Shown piece by piece: positions 35,510 to 46,336 of a DNA stretch of 64,000 nucleotides (position 1 is its first letter; each line of letters opens with the position of its first letter). Source of the DNA: Pyxicephalus adspersus (taxonomy: Eukaryota > Chordata > Amphibia > Anura > Pyxicephalidae); contig NC_092859.1 of the NCBI RefSeq assembly GCF_032062135.1, forward strand, positions 155,900,036 to 155,964,035, written 5' to 3'. The notes under the pieces are model-generated. The model did no database searches and was not told the origin of the DNA. It worked only from the letters and a program-made list of their open reading frames with translations. The translations under genes and the position numbers were made by a program.

Positions 35510-36118
35510 TTAACCTCCCTAGCAGTAACCCTGAGAGTGACTCGGGGTAGAAAAAAGTTGCTACAAGTGGTAACCCCGAGTCACACTCGGGGTTGGAACA
35601 CCTAGGGAAGGTAAGTAAACAGAGCGCTTACCTGATCTGCTGGGGTCCCGCGCCGTCCAGTGCCGCAATCTCCGTCTTCTATCTTCTTTCTTCTTCCTGC
35701 TTCTGCTCCGATGAGTCACCGGGGGAGTTCCTGATGACGTTGATGCGTGTGTACGTCCTGGCCAGGCGGGGCGGGAAATTCAAAATCCATTGTATTGCAT
35801 TCAATACAAAATAACTGTATTGAATTCAATACATTGGATTTTTATGTGTAAAAGCAGTACATTGTTTTCAAGAACATTTATTTTACAGTATATATAATAG
35901 TATGAGTATAATGTGTATTTTTTTTTTTAATTAAATTTTTGTTTTTTTAATATAAAGATTTTTTAATTTATTCAATTTATTGTTTTTAAATGATTTTGTG
36001 TTTCAAACTTTATTATACTCATACTATATATTATACTGTAAAAAAAATATTCATGAAAAACAATGTACCGCTTTTAGACATATAAAACCGGAGAGAAATG
36101 TATCGCTAGGGAGGTTAA
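35510..36118 (+). mobile_element. Complete piggyBac-like MITE with TTAA ends
   Basis: It begins TTAACCTCCCTAGC (TTAA 35510-35513) and ends GCTAGGGAGGTTAA (TTAA 36115-36118), giving inverted termini of about 13 bp bounded by the piggyBac target site. Internally it holds a hairpin (about 35785-35843) and a long inverted repeat in which TAATAGTATGAGTATAAT at about 35895 mirrors ATTATACTCATACTATA at about 36012. At 609 bp it has no transposase frame. The copy at 1891 shares the left two thirds. Confidence 0.85.
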
Positions 36119-36779
36119 AAGTGAAAAAAATAAAATCACATAAACATGGTCTTTTCCTTTCTCCTTTTCATAGTTTTGATATAATATAGGTTTTTTGTGC
36201 TTTTAAGTTGGGTATGATGGACACTTGCTCTTAAATTTTATTTTGTGTATTTTTGTTGGCCGCCAGTAGATTGTGCTATGTCCTTCTGCAAAGTGTGTAA
36301 CAAACTGTGTCTCAGACAGCAAGAGTTTGGTATACACCAAGATTCGAGTATTTAATGTACCATGGACAAAACCTTGGACAAAAATTAGGCAGAAAGTCCC
36401 ATTGTAAAGTAATTTGTTCATTTTTCCCAGGGTTCAGCTTTAAAGCTTTAGAACATACAATACTCGTATAACAAACTAAGAAAAGCAACTGCTACGCCAA
36501 TTTTACAAAGAGTGAAAACATCTACTTAACCAAAAGAATTCTTCAAGAATGAAGGCCTGTGCAGCCATGACACAAGCTGTAGCCATGACATTCCTTTTCA
36601 AGCCTTGATTTTCTATTGTTGATCATCATGCCTTCACATGAAGTGGGACACAAATGAAGCTATTTAATTGCATTATGTACATGCAATTAACATTTTGATG
36701 TTTCCGTAAATGGTAATCTGAAACGAAAAGTGCCGCAGCGTTTCATCCCAGCCCTAGATGAAAAGCCATTTTGCATATC
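36119..36779. other. Unclassified sequence, no gene seen
   Basis: No feature supported. Confidence 0.4.
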
Positions 36780-37230
36780 ACATAGGTGGTTCTTCTAAAT
36801 GTTGAAGACATTTCTTTTTGTCCTTCAGTGAAGGACGGAGTGGGCATATAACTTACAATTACAAAGGGAAGAGATAAAAGCTCCCCTGTGTCGACGCTGG
36901 TTGACATAATTGAACATCAATGCAGATAATTCTGGGATTTATGTACATTTAAAAGAAGATCTATCATGGCAAGTGTAGGGATTTTATGCAAGGACTGGCG
37001 TTCGGTGCCTGGATTTATCCCCTGCCTGGACAACGTTGTGGAATGTATTAATTAATACTGAGATGGACGGTAACTCATATCAGTTCTATGTTGAGTAATG
37101 CACGCTGAGGGGGCTATTTATTGGCTGGAGTGGTCCCCACCGTGCTGTTTTTATAGGCTTGGCACTTGCACGTGCCTGTTTATACTTTTAACGCATAAAC
37201 TTTGGGTATTGCCTAAATCTATGAATATTA
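36780..37230. promoter_or_regulatory. Candidate non-coding conserved block
   Basis: Repeat-free, of even composition, with GTATTAATTAATACTG (a palindromic homeodomain-type site) near 37045. Selected only by texture; no direct evidence of function. Confidence 0.2.
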
Positions 37231-37539
37231 GCACACCCAGGGGGCAAAGCACACTTAAAAGTATAAGACAAAGCTGAAGTTTGCTGCATTGAGTCTAATT
37301 TAGCTTATACATGAAAAAAAAGTGTTCACTCGTGAGATGATTTAAGCAGGGGTGGTTTTAGACACATTTGAGGCTGGGCAAATATGAAGAGCGGGGAAGC
37401 TCCCTGCTGCCCTTTCCATTCTGTCAATTAGTGCCCTGAAAAAAGGTTGGGGGCTGGGTAATTGCCCAGTTTACCTTCTAAAAAAACAGACTCTAAATAT
37501 AAAAAAGTGAATGTGCCTACATCTCAGTAAAAGGATTGT

Positions 37540-38330
37540 TTGTTATCAAAAGGCAACCGGGATGTCACACTTACCTGTTCCTCTCCAAAGCGCAGGCATC
37601 TCTCTCCTGCACATGTGGGCAGTTTTGACTCTGGGCGTGCCTTCATCCCCAAGATTTATAAGCTTCATCCAACTTGCTGGCCAATTAGGAAATAGCCTCT
37701 TAAACATCCCTGGCTATTTAGCTAGCTCAGACACAGCACTCAGTGTTTCGTGCAATGTGTCTCCACTGTGCCGAGCTCCTAGTTCTGTTGAGATAGTTCC
37801 TGTTCACCTGGTGCTTAATTCAGTGTTTCCTCTGTCCAGCTCCTGTGTTAACCCCTTGTTGCCCAGTCAGTTGTTTCATGGCCATTCCCTTGTACTGTTT
37901 CAGTGTTCCTCTCTGTCTGTGGATATCACCTGTGCCTCCTGTTGCTTCCAGTGTCTCCTGTGTTCCCTGTGTCTGCAGTGGCCCCTGTGTCACTGGTGTC
38001 CATTTCCCGGATCTCTGGTATTTGACCCCTGGCTTGTGACCTGACCTCTTGTGCTTGCTGCCTGCCTCAACCCCAGACTTCCTAAACTATTCTTCTGCCT
38101 TGTGATTTGGTACCGTGTTTCATCCTGCCCACCCTGTTGTGACCAAGGGCCACAACCTGGCAGTAGCCAGCAGCGCAACATCCTCACCATCAGAGGCTCT
38201 GAAGAAGACTGGTTACTGCTTAGGCTCAGTGCCTTGGCCCTTCTCTGGGCTCACAGCACCTCCGTGCAAGCGGTAGTGCCCCCTGGTGGCCCTGTCTCTC
38301 CATACGTGACCCAGGAAGCTCTTACCCAAT
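37540..38330 (+). repeat. Pyrimidine-rich interspersed repeat
   Basis: A long C/T-rich block with recurring GTGTC/CTGTG words, TTTGACCCCTGGCTTGTGAC, and the ending CATCAGAGGCTCTGAAGAAG ... GTGCCCCCTGGTGG. This texture is familiar from amphibian retroelement-derived repeats. The 177-codon frame 37511-38044 runs through it and gives cysteine/serine-rich low-complexity peptide in two overlapping frames, which argues against coding. Confidence 0.45.
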
Positions 38331-38334
38331 GGGT

Positions 38335-38603
38335 CAGTGTTTCTCAACCAGGGTTCCTGCAGAGGTTCCTAAGGTTTGCTTGAGCAATGAACAATTTAGA
38401 CCTCCCAGGTCAGTTTAAGTTACATTAATGCTATGTTTGCTACCTATAAGAGTGGCATTCTTCCCAAAGGCCATAAACGAAAGAGGAATTCTTCAAATTG
38501 GCCACCACACCAATGTACTGTGAGCTGGGGATATAATATTTCCTTAAAGACCTGAGGGTTATTTCAAGAGGTTTGTCCATGTTATAAATGTTGAGAAATA
38601 CTG
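38335..38603 (+). mobile_element. hAT-like MITE, near-complete copy
   Basis: Opens CAGTGTTTCTCAACCAGGGT and ends TGTTGAGAAATACTG, inverted termini of the family. The interior GAGCAATGAACAATTTAGAC, CCACCACACCAATG and GAGCTGGGGATATAATA blocks match the 54329 copy. The 8-bp flanks (CAATGGGT / CAAAGAAT) agree only partly. Confidence 0.8.
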
Positions 38604-38954
38604 CAAAGAATGAATGTAAGCTCTTTCTGCTACTAGCAAATGTTAAGGCTAGCCAGTCCATAGCCGATTCATCTGAATTCAGCCTAAGGATTACTATTAC
38701 TGTTACTAAATAGTACACTACATTACCATAATTTTGCATTTTATGTAAAATTGCTAAATTTTGAGATAACATAATGTGAATATTGGGTATTCTGTATGAC
38801 ATGGGCAAAAAATGGAGCTAGAATCCAATGCAGTCAAGTGAATAACACACACATTTGCCAACTGTTCTTTAACAGAAAATAATTCAGTTTTGAGACAATT
38901 TTGCTTTTAATACAATGTTTTTTAATTTAGGGTTATACGACATATAATATATAT

Positions 38955-39315
38955 ACAGGTAGTCCCAGGGTTACATACGAGATAGGGACCATATGTTTGT
39001 TCCCAAGTTGTATCTGTATGTAAGTCGGAACAGGTACATTGTTTTATTAAATTAAATTAGGATATATGTGTGTCTCAACATATTATTAGGCAGCGTGATG
39101 TCAGTTACTGTATACAATCCTTACAAAAAAAAAAACAACTGCAGGGTTTGTCTTGGTCATTAAAGAGTTACAAGATGTTGCAGAACAGCAAAAGATTTCT
39201 TCTGCAAGTCATGTGAACTGCCCTCCCCCATCAAGCCTCCGTTCTGCACACGAATGAGCAGGGAAGCCCCGTTCATATCTAGCCCCATCCATATGTTGGA
39301 TCGGGGACTACCTGT
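38955..39315 (+). mobile_element. TIR element with ACAGGTAGTCCC ends
   Basis: ACAGGTAGTCCCAGGGTTAC at the left is mirrored by GGGGACTACCTGT at the right, and both ends sit in TA-rich DNA (TATAT / ATATA). The interior contains GTATGTAAGTCGGAAC, known from a widespread vertebrate non-autonomous element. At 361 bp it is non-coding. TA flanks suggest Tc1/mariner-type integration, but the adjoining TA microsatellite makes that unprovable here. Confidence 0.75.
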
Positions 39316-39362
39316 ATATATATATACATACATATATATATATATACATATTACACACACAT
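39316..39362. repeat. TA/CA-rich microsatellite
   Basis: TATATATATA with TACATA interruptions, then ACACACACATA. Adjoins the TIR element's right end. Confidence 0.85.
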
Positions 39363-39849
39363 ACAGAAATTAGGAAGATTTAATAAATGTTTAAAGGATT
39401 CCCCAAGCACCAATGCTTTAAGTTGACACCCCAATCTACTGTAGAATGTCACCACAACACACATTAATGCACAGACAAGATCATGCATGCCATTTTGGTG
39501 CACAATAACACGCTAACATATGCTCAGTAATGCAAATGCACACATATTAATACATTGCACCAAGACAGCTGTCTCTCATTCAAACCTTTAATCAGCTGTA
39601 TGAAGATATAAATAGACTGAGTCATTGATTTAATGAAAAAATAGAGACTGTTCATTTTGAGCACAGTGTATGTTTACTTTGAATAAGGTGAAGTGAAAAT
39701 GTTCCTCTTCTTTTACAGAATAGTATTATATGCCACATCCCCATTCATAATAGAAACAATGGATACAAATACAGATAAATAATCTCGGGACTTTAAAGGC
39801 ATTCAATCAAAAGTTAATATACACAATTTATAGGTATAGCATAAAATAT
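39363..39849. other. Unclassified AT-rich sequence, no gene seen
   Basis: No feature supported. Confidence 0.4.
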
Positions 39850-40010
39850 AAATTTTTTCAAAACTTAATTAAAACTAAGTAAAACCATCAAATTGATCTT
39901 TATAATAACATAATTGGTCTGTTTTATGTTGATAGGCATTAAAACTTCATCACGTTTCACCGAGCTAAGACCGCTTCGTCAGGAACAGAGCAGCCTATAA
40001 TTACAGAGTC
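39850..40010 (-). repeat. Retroposon fragment with CTGACGAAGCGG motif
   Basis: The minus strand carries CTGACGAAGCGG followed by GGTGAAACGTGATG (39947-39981). This is the best instance of the CTGANGAAGC...GAAACGYG pattern. Boundaries uncertain. Confidence 0.45.
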
Positions 40011-40329
40011 ATTTTAAGTATCACTTTTTACAATTCACAAACACTTATGTGTGTAATTACTTATATATTTTCCAATTACTCACATCTTTCTCTCTGGTAG
40101 CTCCCTGGTTTAAATACCATGGGTAAAAACCCAGAGCTCCTAAGCAGCATTTCTATGCCTTACTTTAGTGGTTATTCTTGAGACACTTGGCTGCAGGCTG
40201 GACACTCTTGGTGTCGCCCTCTATTCTGATGGCTCCCCCTCGGCGGTTGGTTATTTCAATGGCAATTTAGGAGATTCCGTAAATTATTTAACACTTCTCA
40301 AAACATCCACAGAAACGTAACTGATTTTG

Positions 40330-40915
40330 CTGTGCTCTGTAGTTTTTCTGAACCACAGTCTCATGTTTTATCACAATTATACAAACTCATGCTTGCTAAG
40401 GTTGACAATCCACTTTGCTAGAGAGTGGAATAGGGATCAGCCAGAGACCCTCCTGGAAGAAGAGTGGCTTAATGCTTTTACCCTCACACATGGAGCCTCA
40501 GTATCCTCCAATACACAGGAAAAGAATCTAAAATTTAAATAGTATTTAGATGGTACCGAGACCCTATGGCTATGCACTGCTTATTCCCAACAGTATCTAA
40601 TTTATCCTGAAGATGTCGGAGGGAGCCAAGCTTCTATTACCATATCTGGTGGTTCTGCCCTCTTTGGACATATATTTTTGATATATGTACAGCTTTATAT
40701 AGTACCTCTCCCCCTTCGTCTCCAAAAAGTACCCCCCATCTGTTTTGCCAGGCCCAGAAATCCCTGAACAAGCTGCTTGATAGCCACCTTCTAGATACTG
40801 CTAGACAACTGATCTCCCTATTCTGGAAAACGACCTGCACGCTTCCCCTAACTTTATGGGTAACCAGAGAATTCACATTATGACAATGTCTTTCTCCACC
40901 TCCATTTTTTTTCAA
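40330..40915 (+). pseudogene. L1/Tx1-like LINE ORF2 C-terminal remnant
   Basis: An open frame 40327-40542 ends in an EKNLKF-like motif. After a frameshift it continues as RWYRDPMAMHCLFP, then HIWWFCP and a LLDTARQLISLFWK segment. This order (FKxxxRWYxxP, a Cys-containing HIWWxCP, then AARQLIxxxWK) is the conserved C-terminal region of L1/Tx1-clade ORF2 proteins. The first cysteine of the usual CWRC motif is not in frame. The endonuclease and RT core are absent. Dead fragment. Confidence 0.7.
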
Positions 40916-41274
40916 AACAAACTGCAAATTAAAGATTCCATTCCCCAATCCTAGCCTGTAGTTATGTATTCCTCACAATATAGATGGTTTGTTCCTAATT
41001 AGGCTCTTATATAAACTATGATGTATAATTCGTACTTATTGCATAATTCATCCTTTTTCTATTCCTCCCCTCATATCTTACAATATCCTTTTTCATGTCA
41101 GTTATTTAAATGTATTTTGATTACTGTATTTCTGTATAAAAACTCAAGAATATTGTGTTTGCTTTTTCACAATGACTTAATAAAGACAGATTTAACCATA
41201 ATTACTGTTATCTTTATTTTCCACTCTTGTGTTATAGTTTTTACTTATTATGTATTTATTATTCCACTACATCT

Positions 41275-41475
41275 TAGATTGTAAGCTCTCTAGACCAGGA
41301 TACCCTTCTCCTTCTGTGACATAGTCTGTGCTTGTATGTATGCAGATTTGCCATCAGCAGTCTTTATTTATTGTACAGCACTGTGCAATATGTTGGGACA
41401 TTATACCAAGTACAAATAATGACACAGGGCAAGTGGAGATTTGTCTATAGAGCTTACAATCTAAAAGGGTGCAAA
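41275..41475 (-). repeat. Interspersed repeat fragment
   Basis: AGATTGTAAGCTCTCTAGAC, a TGTACAGCACTGTGCAATATG block and GAGCTTACAATCT are shared, in opposite orientation, with the repeats at 55050-55330 and 56381-56835. The GAGCTTACAATCT near 41450 suggests two fragments in opposite orientation. Confidence 0.6.
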
Positions 41476-42516
41476 AGCATATTCAGTAGGTGAGATTATT
41501 AGCCTCTATATAAGGATTTGCACAGAACCAATATAAAATTGTTTTGATAATGGGGATTTAAAGTTCAATCTTTTTATTCTGCAAATGCAGAAAAAAAGCA
41601 ATCAAAGTTTCCAGTTAAGTTTCATAAAAATTTAATTACATAAAAATTACACATGATCAGCTGCCCCTCCATAGCAGAAAAATGACATGCAAGCACATGA
41701 ACATACCATACACATGAATAGCATGTGAAAAATATATTTCCTATTTGTTTCCAGCCACAAAGAGTTCATCAACCGAAACAAGATTAGAAACCCTCCAGAG
41801 ACCTCCAGCCTTGAACTAGGTGCTCCATTGATTCTGCCAAAACTCCTGGGATTAATACATATCCATAACAATCATTTCAGTTAATCAGTAAAACCTCTCA
41901 GATCTGATCATTATCCTCTTATTGATTTTTGGCTCTTTATGGGATACGTAACCTTGATTATAAATTGAAATAATCCAATTGCCTTTTACCTTCCAAAAAA
42001 ATTTTGTTTACCCCAACACATCAACATGTTAATCTGTTACCATTCTAACATTAAGATTTTATCGATATTTTTATGTGTAAAATATATGTAAATGTAAAGA
42101 AGAGAATTTAATATAAATAAAATATTACATAATAATACATAATAATACATAATAAAATAATGATAACATAACCCTACCACTGTAAGCAACACCTTCAGGT
42201 CTGTGAAAAGCAAGTGCACATGATTAGGAATTAAAAGAGAACAGGAAATTACTTTTCATGTGATTGGATAATTGAAGTCAATAGTCACACCATTTTTTTG
42301 AAAATTCTCAGCTACTTCGTCTTGCTGCTTATGAAGGGGGATTCATTTTGTCCAAGACACTTTTCTGTGCTTTTTCCTTTCCTTTTCGTAAGTACAAAGG
42401 ATGCCTAGGTGGAAACAATAGAGCCACCCAGAGCAGGTACAGGTGTTTCCTGACTAAAGTGAACCTATTCCAAATTTTTTACATTATACATTTGGTTTAT
42501 TTATTTTTTTATTTGA
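41476..42516. other. Unclassified AT-rich sequence, no gene seen
   Basis: Contains short AATAATACAT slippage repeats at 42128-42155. No other feature. Confidence 0.4.
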
Positions 42517-42626
42517 AAGAGGGACCCCTCCTCTTCGTTTTTACTGTAAAACTGAATGGGAAACCCGCAGCCTCCTAGGATGTCATGCCAATGTCAGGCA
42601 TGTACAGAAAGGGCTTTCCTAAAATG
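42517..42626 (+). repeat. Fragment of GTGGCAG...AACCC repeat family
   Basis: GGGAAACCCGCAGCCTCCTA and GGCATGTACAGAAAGGGCTT match 52231-52330 and 63850-63930. It lies immediately outside the left arm of the inverted duplication. Confidence 0.5.
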
Positions 42627-42670
42627 TTAATTATCGGAAGAGAACCATTGGACGTGTGTACGCAGCCTAT
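42627..42670 (-). mobile_element. Truncated end of TA-flanked MITE in left arm
   Basis: TATCGGAAGAGAACCATTGG and CGTGTGTACGCAGCCTA are the left terminus of the MITE found whole at 53729-54047. Only about 44 bp remain, and the left arm's homology ends with it. Confidence 0.8.
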
Positions 42671-44061
42671 GAGTGTTGATTGATTTTAAAATACTATGTA
42701 CATTAACACTCCATGGTTACATATAGACAAATAATCTTTTTTTAACATTCATGAATTTTTACCTCATTCATATATAATCATTAATACACTTACATCAATG
42801 CTGGGTGCTAATGGCTGAACATGCATTACTCTCTCATAAGAAGCTGTATTACTGTGGTTACTCATTGCTCAAGGTATGGGAAATACAGTACTAAGTCATC
42901 CCACTTTTTGCATGAATGTGTACACCTCTGTAAAAAATATATTATTTAACTATTGGAAGAGTGTTGTTTTGCACTAAACCTTCACCTTGCCTCTAAATTA
43001 TTCCATTTTGTAAAGGATAAGGGAATGTTTTGAAGAAAAAGTATTGTCTTCATTTGTTGAACCTAAAAGTGTCTCCCTTTCTTATCTCCAAAAATTGTCA
43101 GGTATGATATCCCCTAATGTTCAATTTTACACAGAGCTAAGCACTTAAATGCAATCTAAAGGAACCATAACAATCAGCTCTCCATTCTGAACAAGTAATC
43201 TCATAAAAGTGTCACTGCAGCAAAGACCAAACTCAATGAAATCAAAAATACTGATATCTTGTATCTCTCAAAAAAAGCACCAGTATTGGCTGATGCATGT
43301 AAAAACAGAAGAATGAACAAGGAGAGCATCTGTTTAGTGCTCTATAACTGCTAGTTTATTGTAAAACATTTAAAAAGTTTCTCCCACATGAAGCAGGACA
43401 TGCACAGACATATAACTCAACCAGTAGGCCTGAGGTAGGACAGCAAAGTCCATAGCCATTTGCTTTTGCAGATCTCTGCTACGGAGTATGGTCTCCGGGA
43501 GATGTAATCGTATTTGTCTCTGGTCCCCGTTCATCTATTATGGAAGAGTGTTACCACCTAGCAGAACCCCGGAAATTGGCCTTTCCTATCACAAGATTGG
43601 CTGGTTGAGATCAAGACTTGTCCATGAATAAAACGTTTATTGATTTACAATAACCTACCAATTTATTGCACAAGATAGGTTCACTCTCTCCTCATTCTTT
43701 TTTTTTTTTTTTTGATAGAATTAAACATCCTTTGCCTTTTGCTTTCTGTTTAAAATGTTCTGCAGAATATAAGTGTCTGCACTGAAGGTAAAACGGATTG
43801 TGAATGCAAAATTTGAACTTTGTGCTTTTGTCTGGTAAAAAGTGTCAGTATATTGTAAGAGTAACGAGCGAGTAGATATTGTATAGAAAAGCTGACACAA
43901 AATAATGTTACTTGCTTTTTTTACACTGCATTAGGCTGCATTTGGTTGAAAGTTTTTGAATATAAAACTCAGAGGAGACATGTACTGCATTCTGTGTCAC
44001 TCACCTTTCACAATAGGTGGCCATGGTATTTATGTAGGGCACATATCTTCCTTCCCCCTGG

Positions 44062-44560
44062 NNNNNNNNNNNNNNNNNNNNNNNNNNNNNNNNNNNNNNN
44101 NNNNNNNNNNNNNNNNNNNNNNNNNNNNNNNNNNNNNNNNNNNNNNNNNNNNNNNNNNNNNNNNNNNNNNNNNNNNNNNNNNNNNNNNNNNNNNNNNNNN
44201 NNNNNNNNNNNNNNNNNNNNNNNNNNNNNNNNNNNNNNNNNNNNNNNNNNNNNNNNNNNNNNNNNNNNNNNNNNNNNNNNNNNNNNNNNNNNNNNNNNNN
44301 NNNNNNNNNNNNNNNNNNNNNNNNNNNNNNNNNNNNNNNNNNNNNNNNNNNNNNNNNNNNNNNNNNNNNNNNNNNNNNNNNNNNNNNNNNNNNNNNNNNN
44401 NNNNNNNNNNNNNNNNNNNNNNNNNNNNNNNNNNNNNNNNNNNNNNNNNNNNNNNNNNNNNNNNNNNNNNNNNNNNNNNNNNNNNNNNNNNNNNNNNNNN
44501 NNNNNNNNNNNNNNNNNNNNNNNNNNNNNNNNNNNNNNNNNNNNNNNNNNNNNNNNNNNN
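44062..44560. other. Assembly gap (499 N)
   Basis: A run of 499 N. Flanks match the right arm at 52586/52087, which are 500 bp apart. The long frames called across the gap are artefacts. Confidence 0.99.
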
Positions 44561-44742
44561 GGTTTTCCTAATAGTCTATCTTCTCCAGTTTTAGAGAACT
44601 TTTTTAAATTTGGCCCCATGGCTCCTCTGGCAGTAGGCTGGGAAAACTCTGTTGTCTGAACCTGGAAGGTACTGTATGTAGTTGGGCTCACTGTTGGGCT
44701 AATAAAGCCAGCTGAAAGAGTATTAATAATAAAAAAGAATCT

Positions 44743-44960
44743 GTTTAAGGAGGAACTAAAACCAACTATACTCACCTGTTCCCATTCCATCACTTGACAC
44801 GGCCATCTTCTCATTTCCTCTCTTCCTTCTTCCGATCTTCCACTATCTTGATTGGCTAAGCCAGGATAATGTAACTCCAGTGCTGGTGAAGTTCGCAGCT
44901 CAATGTTTTTGGTAGTTCCATGGAGTGATCAGACAGGTAAGAATGTCTATTACAAAAACA
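44743..44960 (+). repeat. GATTGGCTGA-type interspersed repeat, left-arm copy
   Basis: Reads GGAACTAAAACCAACTATAC, TCACCTGTTCCCATTCCATC, TTGATTGGCTAAGCCAGGAT and GATCAGACAGGTAAGAATG. It is the same family as 49345-49620 and 49825-49965, and is repeated in reverse at 51700-51905 by the duplication. Confidence 0.7.
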
Positions 44961-45837
44961 ACAATGCATATCCCTTCCTGGAATAATGGCCGTCCCGATC
45001 GAAACTTTGTAAAAGTGGAACTTTCTGCTTCAAACTTCTCTAAACTGCCCCATACTGGGACCATTGTCAGGAGAAGGCAACTACTGTGTGGTGAGGATCT
45101 GTGTGATATGCTTTGTTCATGAGGAGAGCAGAACCCTAGGCCAAAACTGGTTGTCTAAGCTTAGTCAGGGACCTGTATGTTTGTTAGATGCTGGACAGGC
45201 AGATTTGTATTTTATGATCACTCCAATAAGCTGAGTTTTTACAGAGCCATGTGCCTTCTCCTTTTTAAAAATGAAGGTGCTGGCATATTCAAAAGCCCTT
45301 TTATTGGCGCATTTGACCCTAATATTCTTGATGAATGTTTTGGGTGAACCTGTATTTCCCGGGACTGCAAATCCCAAACCCACAAGATTTGACTCATCTC
45401 AAGTTACAAAATGCTGCAGAGGATTGATCCCTATCAGATATGTGTGAACATTAGAACTTAAATTGGTTTTGTCATCTCTGAGACAGCATTTCCAGTCCAG
45501 GAAGAAGACATTTAGCAGTGATAGACCTTAAACACAGATGGCACTGCTATTCTGTAGACAAACACAGACGAAGGCTTCATTAAAGTTCTGTGATCTTTGT
45601 GACAAGGAACAAATTACCTTAAGTGTTATACTAAACATGAAAAGATTAATCGGATGTTAAGCTCACTTATCTAGCTATTTATATATTTTAGGTTTGATAG
45701 CACAATATTTTTGGGTTTGTTCTCCTAGCTGACAACCACAGGTTTCATCAAGAACATTGTATAGGTTTCTTTGTAATTATATTGTGCACATCAATATATT
45801 GTCCACAGAACACCAAAGGACTGCAGAGTCATAACAA

Positions 45838-46336
45838 AGCTTAGTTTTGCTAATGACTAACCTTGGGGAAAGGGGCCGTGAATGTGTAATATTTTCACGA
45901 ACCCTGGGTTGATTTCAAATCATTCATCCGATTTTATAAATCATTAATCCAATTGGGCATTTGGCTTGAATAAATTTGAAGGTTGGTGTTAAAAATTGTA
46001 GCAGAATCCCATTTATTTGTATTCATGGGATTTCACTAACAATTGTCCAACACCAACCTGGCTGTAGTGTCACATGCAAGCTTAGTTAAGCTCAACACCA
46101 ACCTTGGAGGGGCATGGATGTGTGTTATTTTCACAAAACCTGGGTCTACTTCTAATCATTAATCTAATTTTGTAAATCATTAATCCATTTGGGCATTTGG
46201 CTCCAGTTGAATATGAAGGTTAGTGTTGGACAATTGCAGCAGAATTCCATGTATTTGTATTCATTGGGATTCTGCTACTATTGTCTGACGCCAACCTTCA
46301 TATTCAACCCAAGCCAAATGCCCAATTGGCACAGGA
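45838..46336 (+). repeat. Tandem pair of foldback elements, 241-bp period
   Basis: Unit 1 (45838-46078) and unit 2 (46079-46336) share AGCTTAGTT, ACCTTGG, TTTTCACxAAxCCTGGGT and TTGGGCATTTGGCT at about 236-241 bp spacing. In unit 2 TTGGGCATTTGGCT (46189-46202) pairs with AGCCAAATGCCCAA (46312-46325), and TTGAATATGAAGGT (46208-46221) pairs with ACCTTCATATTCAA (46294-46307), forming a near-complete 137-bp palindrome. Unit 1 has the left arms and a partial right arm. It sits in the spacer of the large inverted duplication. Confidence 0.85.

Larger units (their letters stand above)
42628..45621 (+). repeat. Large inverted duplication, left arm
   Basis: Reverse complement of 51049-53771. Landmarks are the outer end TATCGGAAGAGAACCATTGG, GCTGGGTGCTAATGGCTGAA, CGGAGTATGGTCTCCGGGAG, TAAAACTCAGAGGAGACATG and the inner end AACAAATTACCTTAA. 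Stretches of over 100 bp near 45480-45600 are identical to the other arm. Elsewhere there are scattered substitutions and small indels, for example about 30 bp near 45240-45280. 42877-43152 is present only here. A 499-bp gap interrupts the arm. The 65-codon frame 44925-45122 recurs at 51525-51722 with one residue changed, because the DNA is duplicated; the peptide is not recognised. Confidence 0.95.

Noticed and set aside
37511..38044. 177-codon plus-strand frame
   Set aside because: It lies in a pyrimidine-rich repeat, gives Ser/Cys/Leu-rich peptide in two overlapping frames and has no domain or splice context.
43946..44814. Three long frames of 212-268 codons across the gap
   Set aside because: They consist mostly of N translated as unknown residues. 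The real flanking parts are short and match non-coding repeats in the other arm.
44925..45122. 65-codon frame conserved at 51525-51722 with one residue changed
   Set aside because: Conservation is explained by the inverted DNA duplication; surrounding non-coding DNA is equally conserved, so there is no sign of protein selection.
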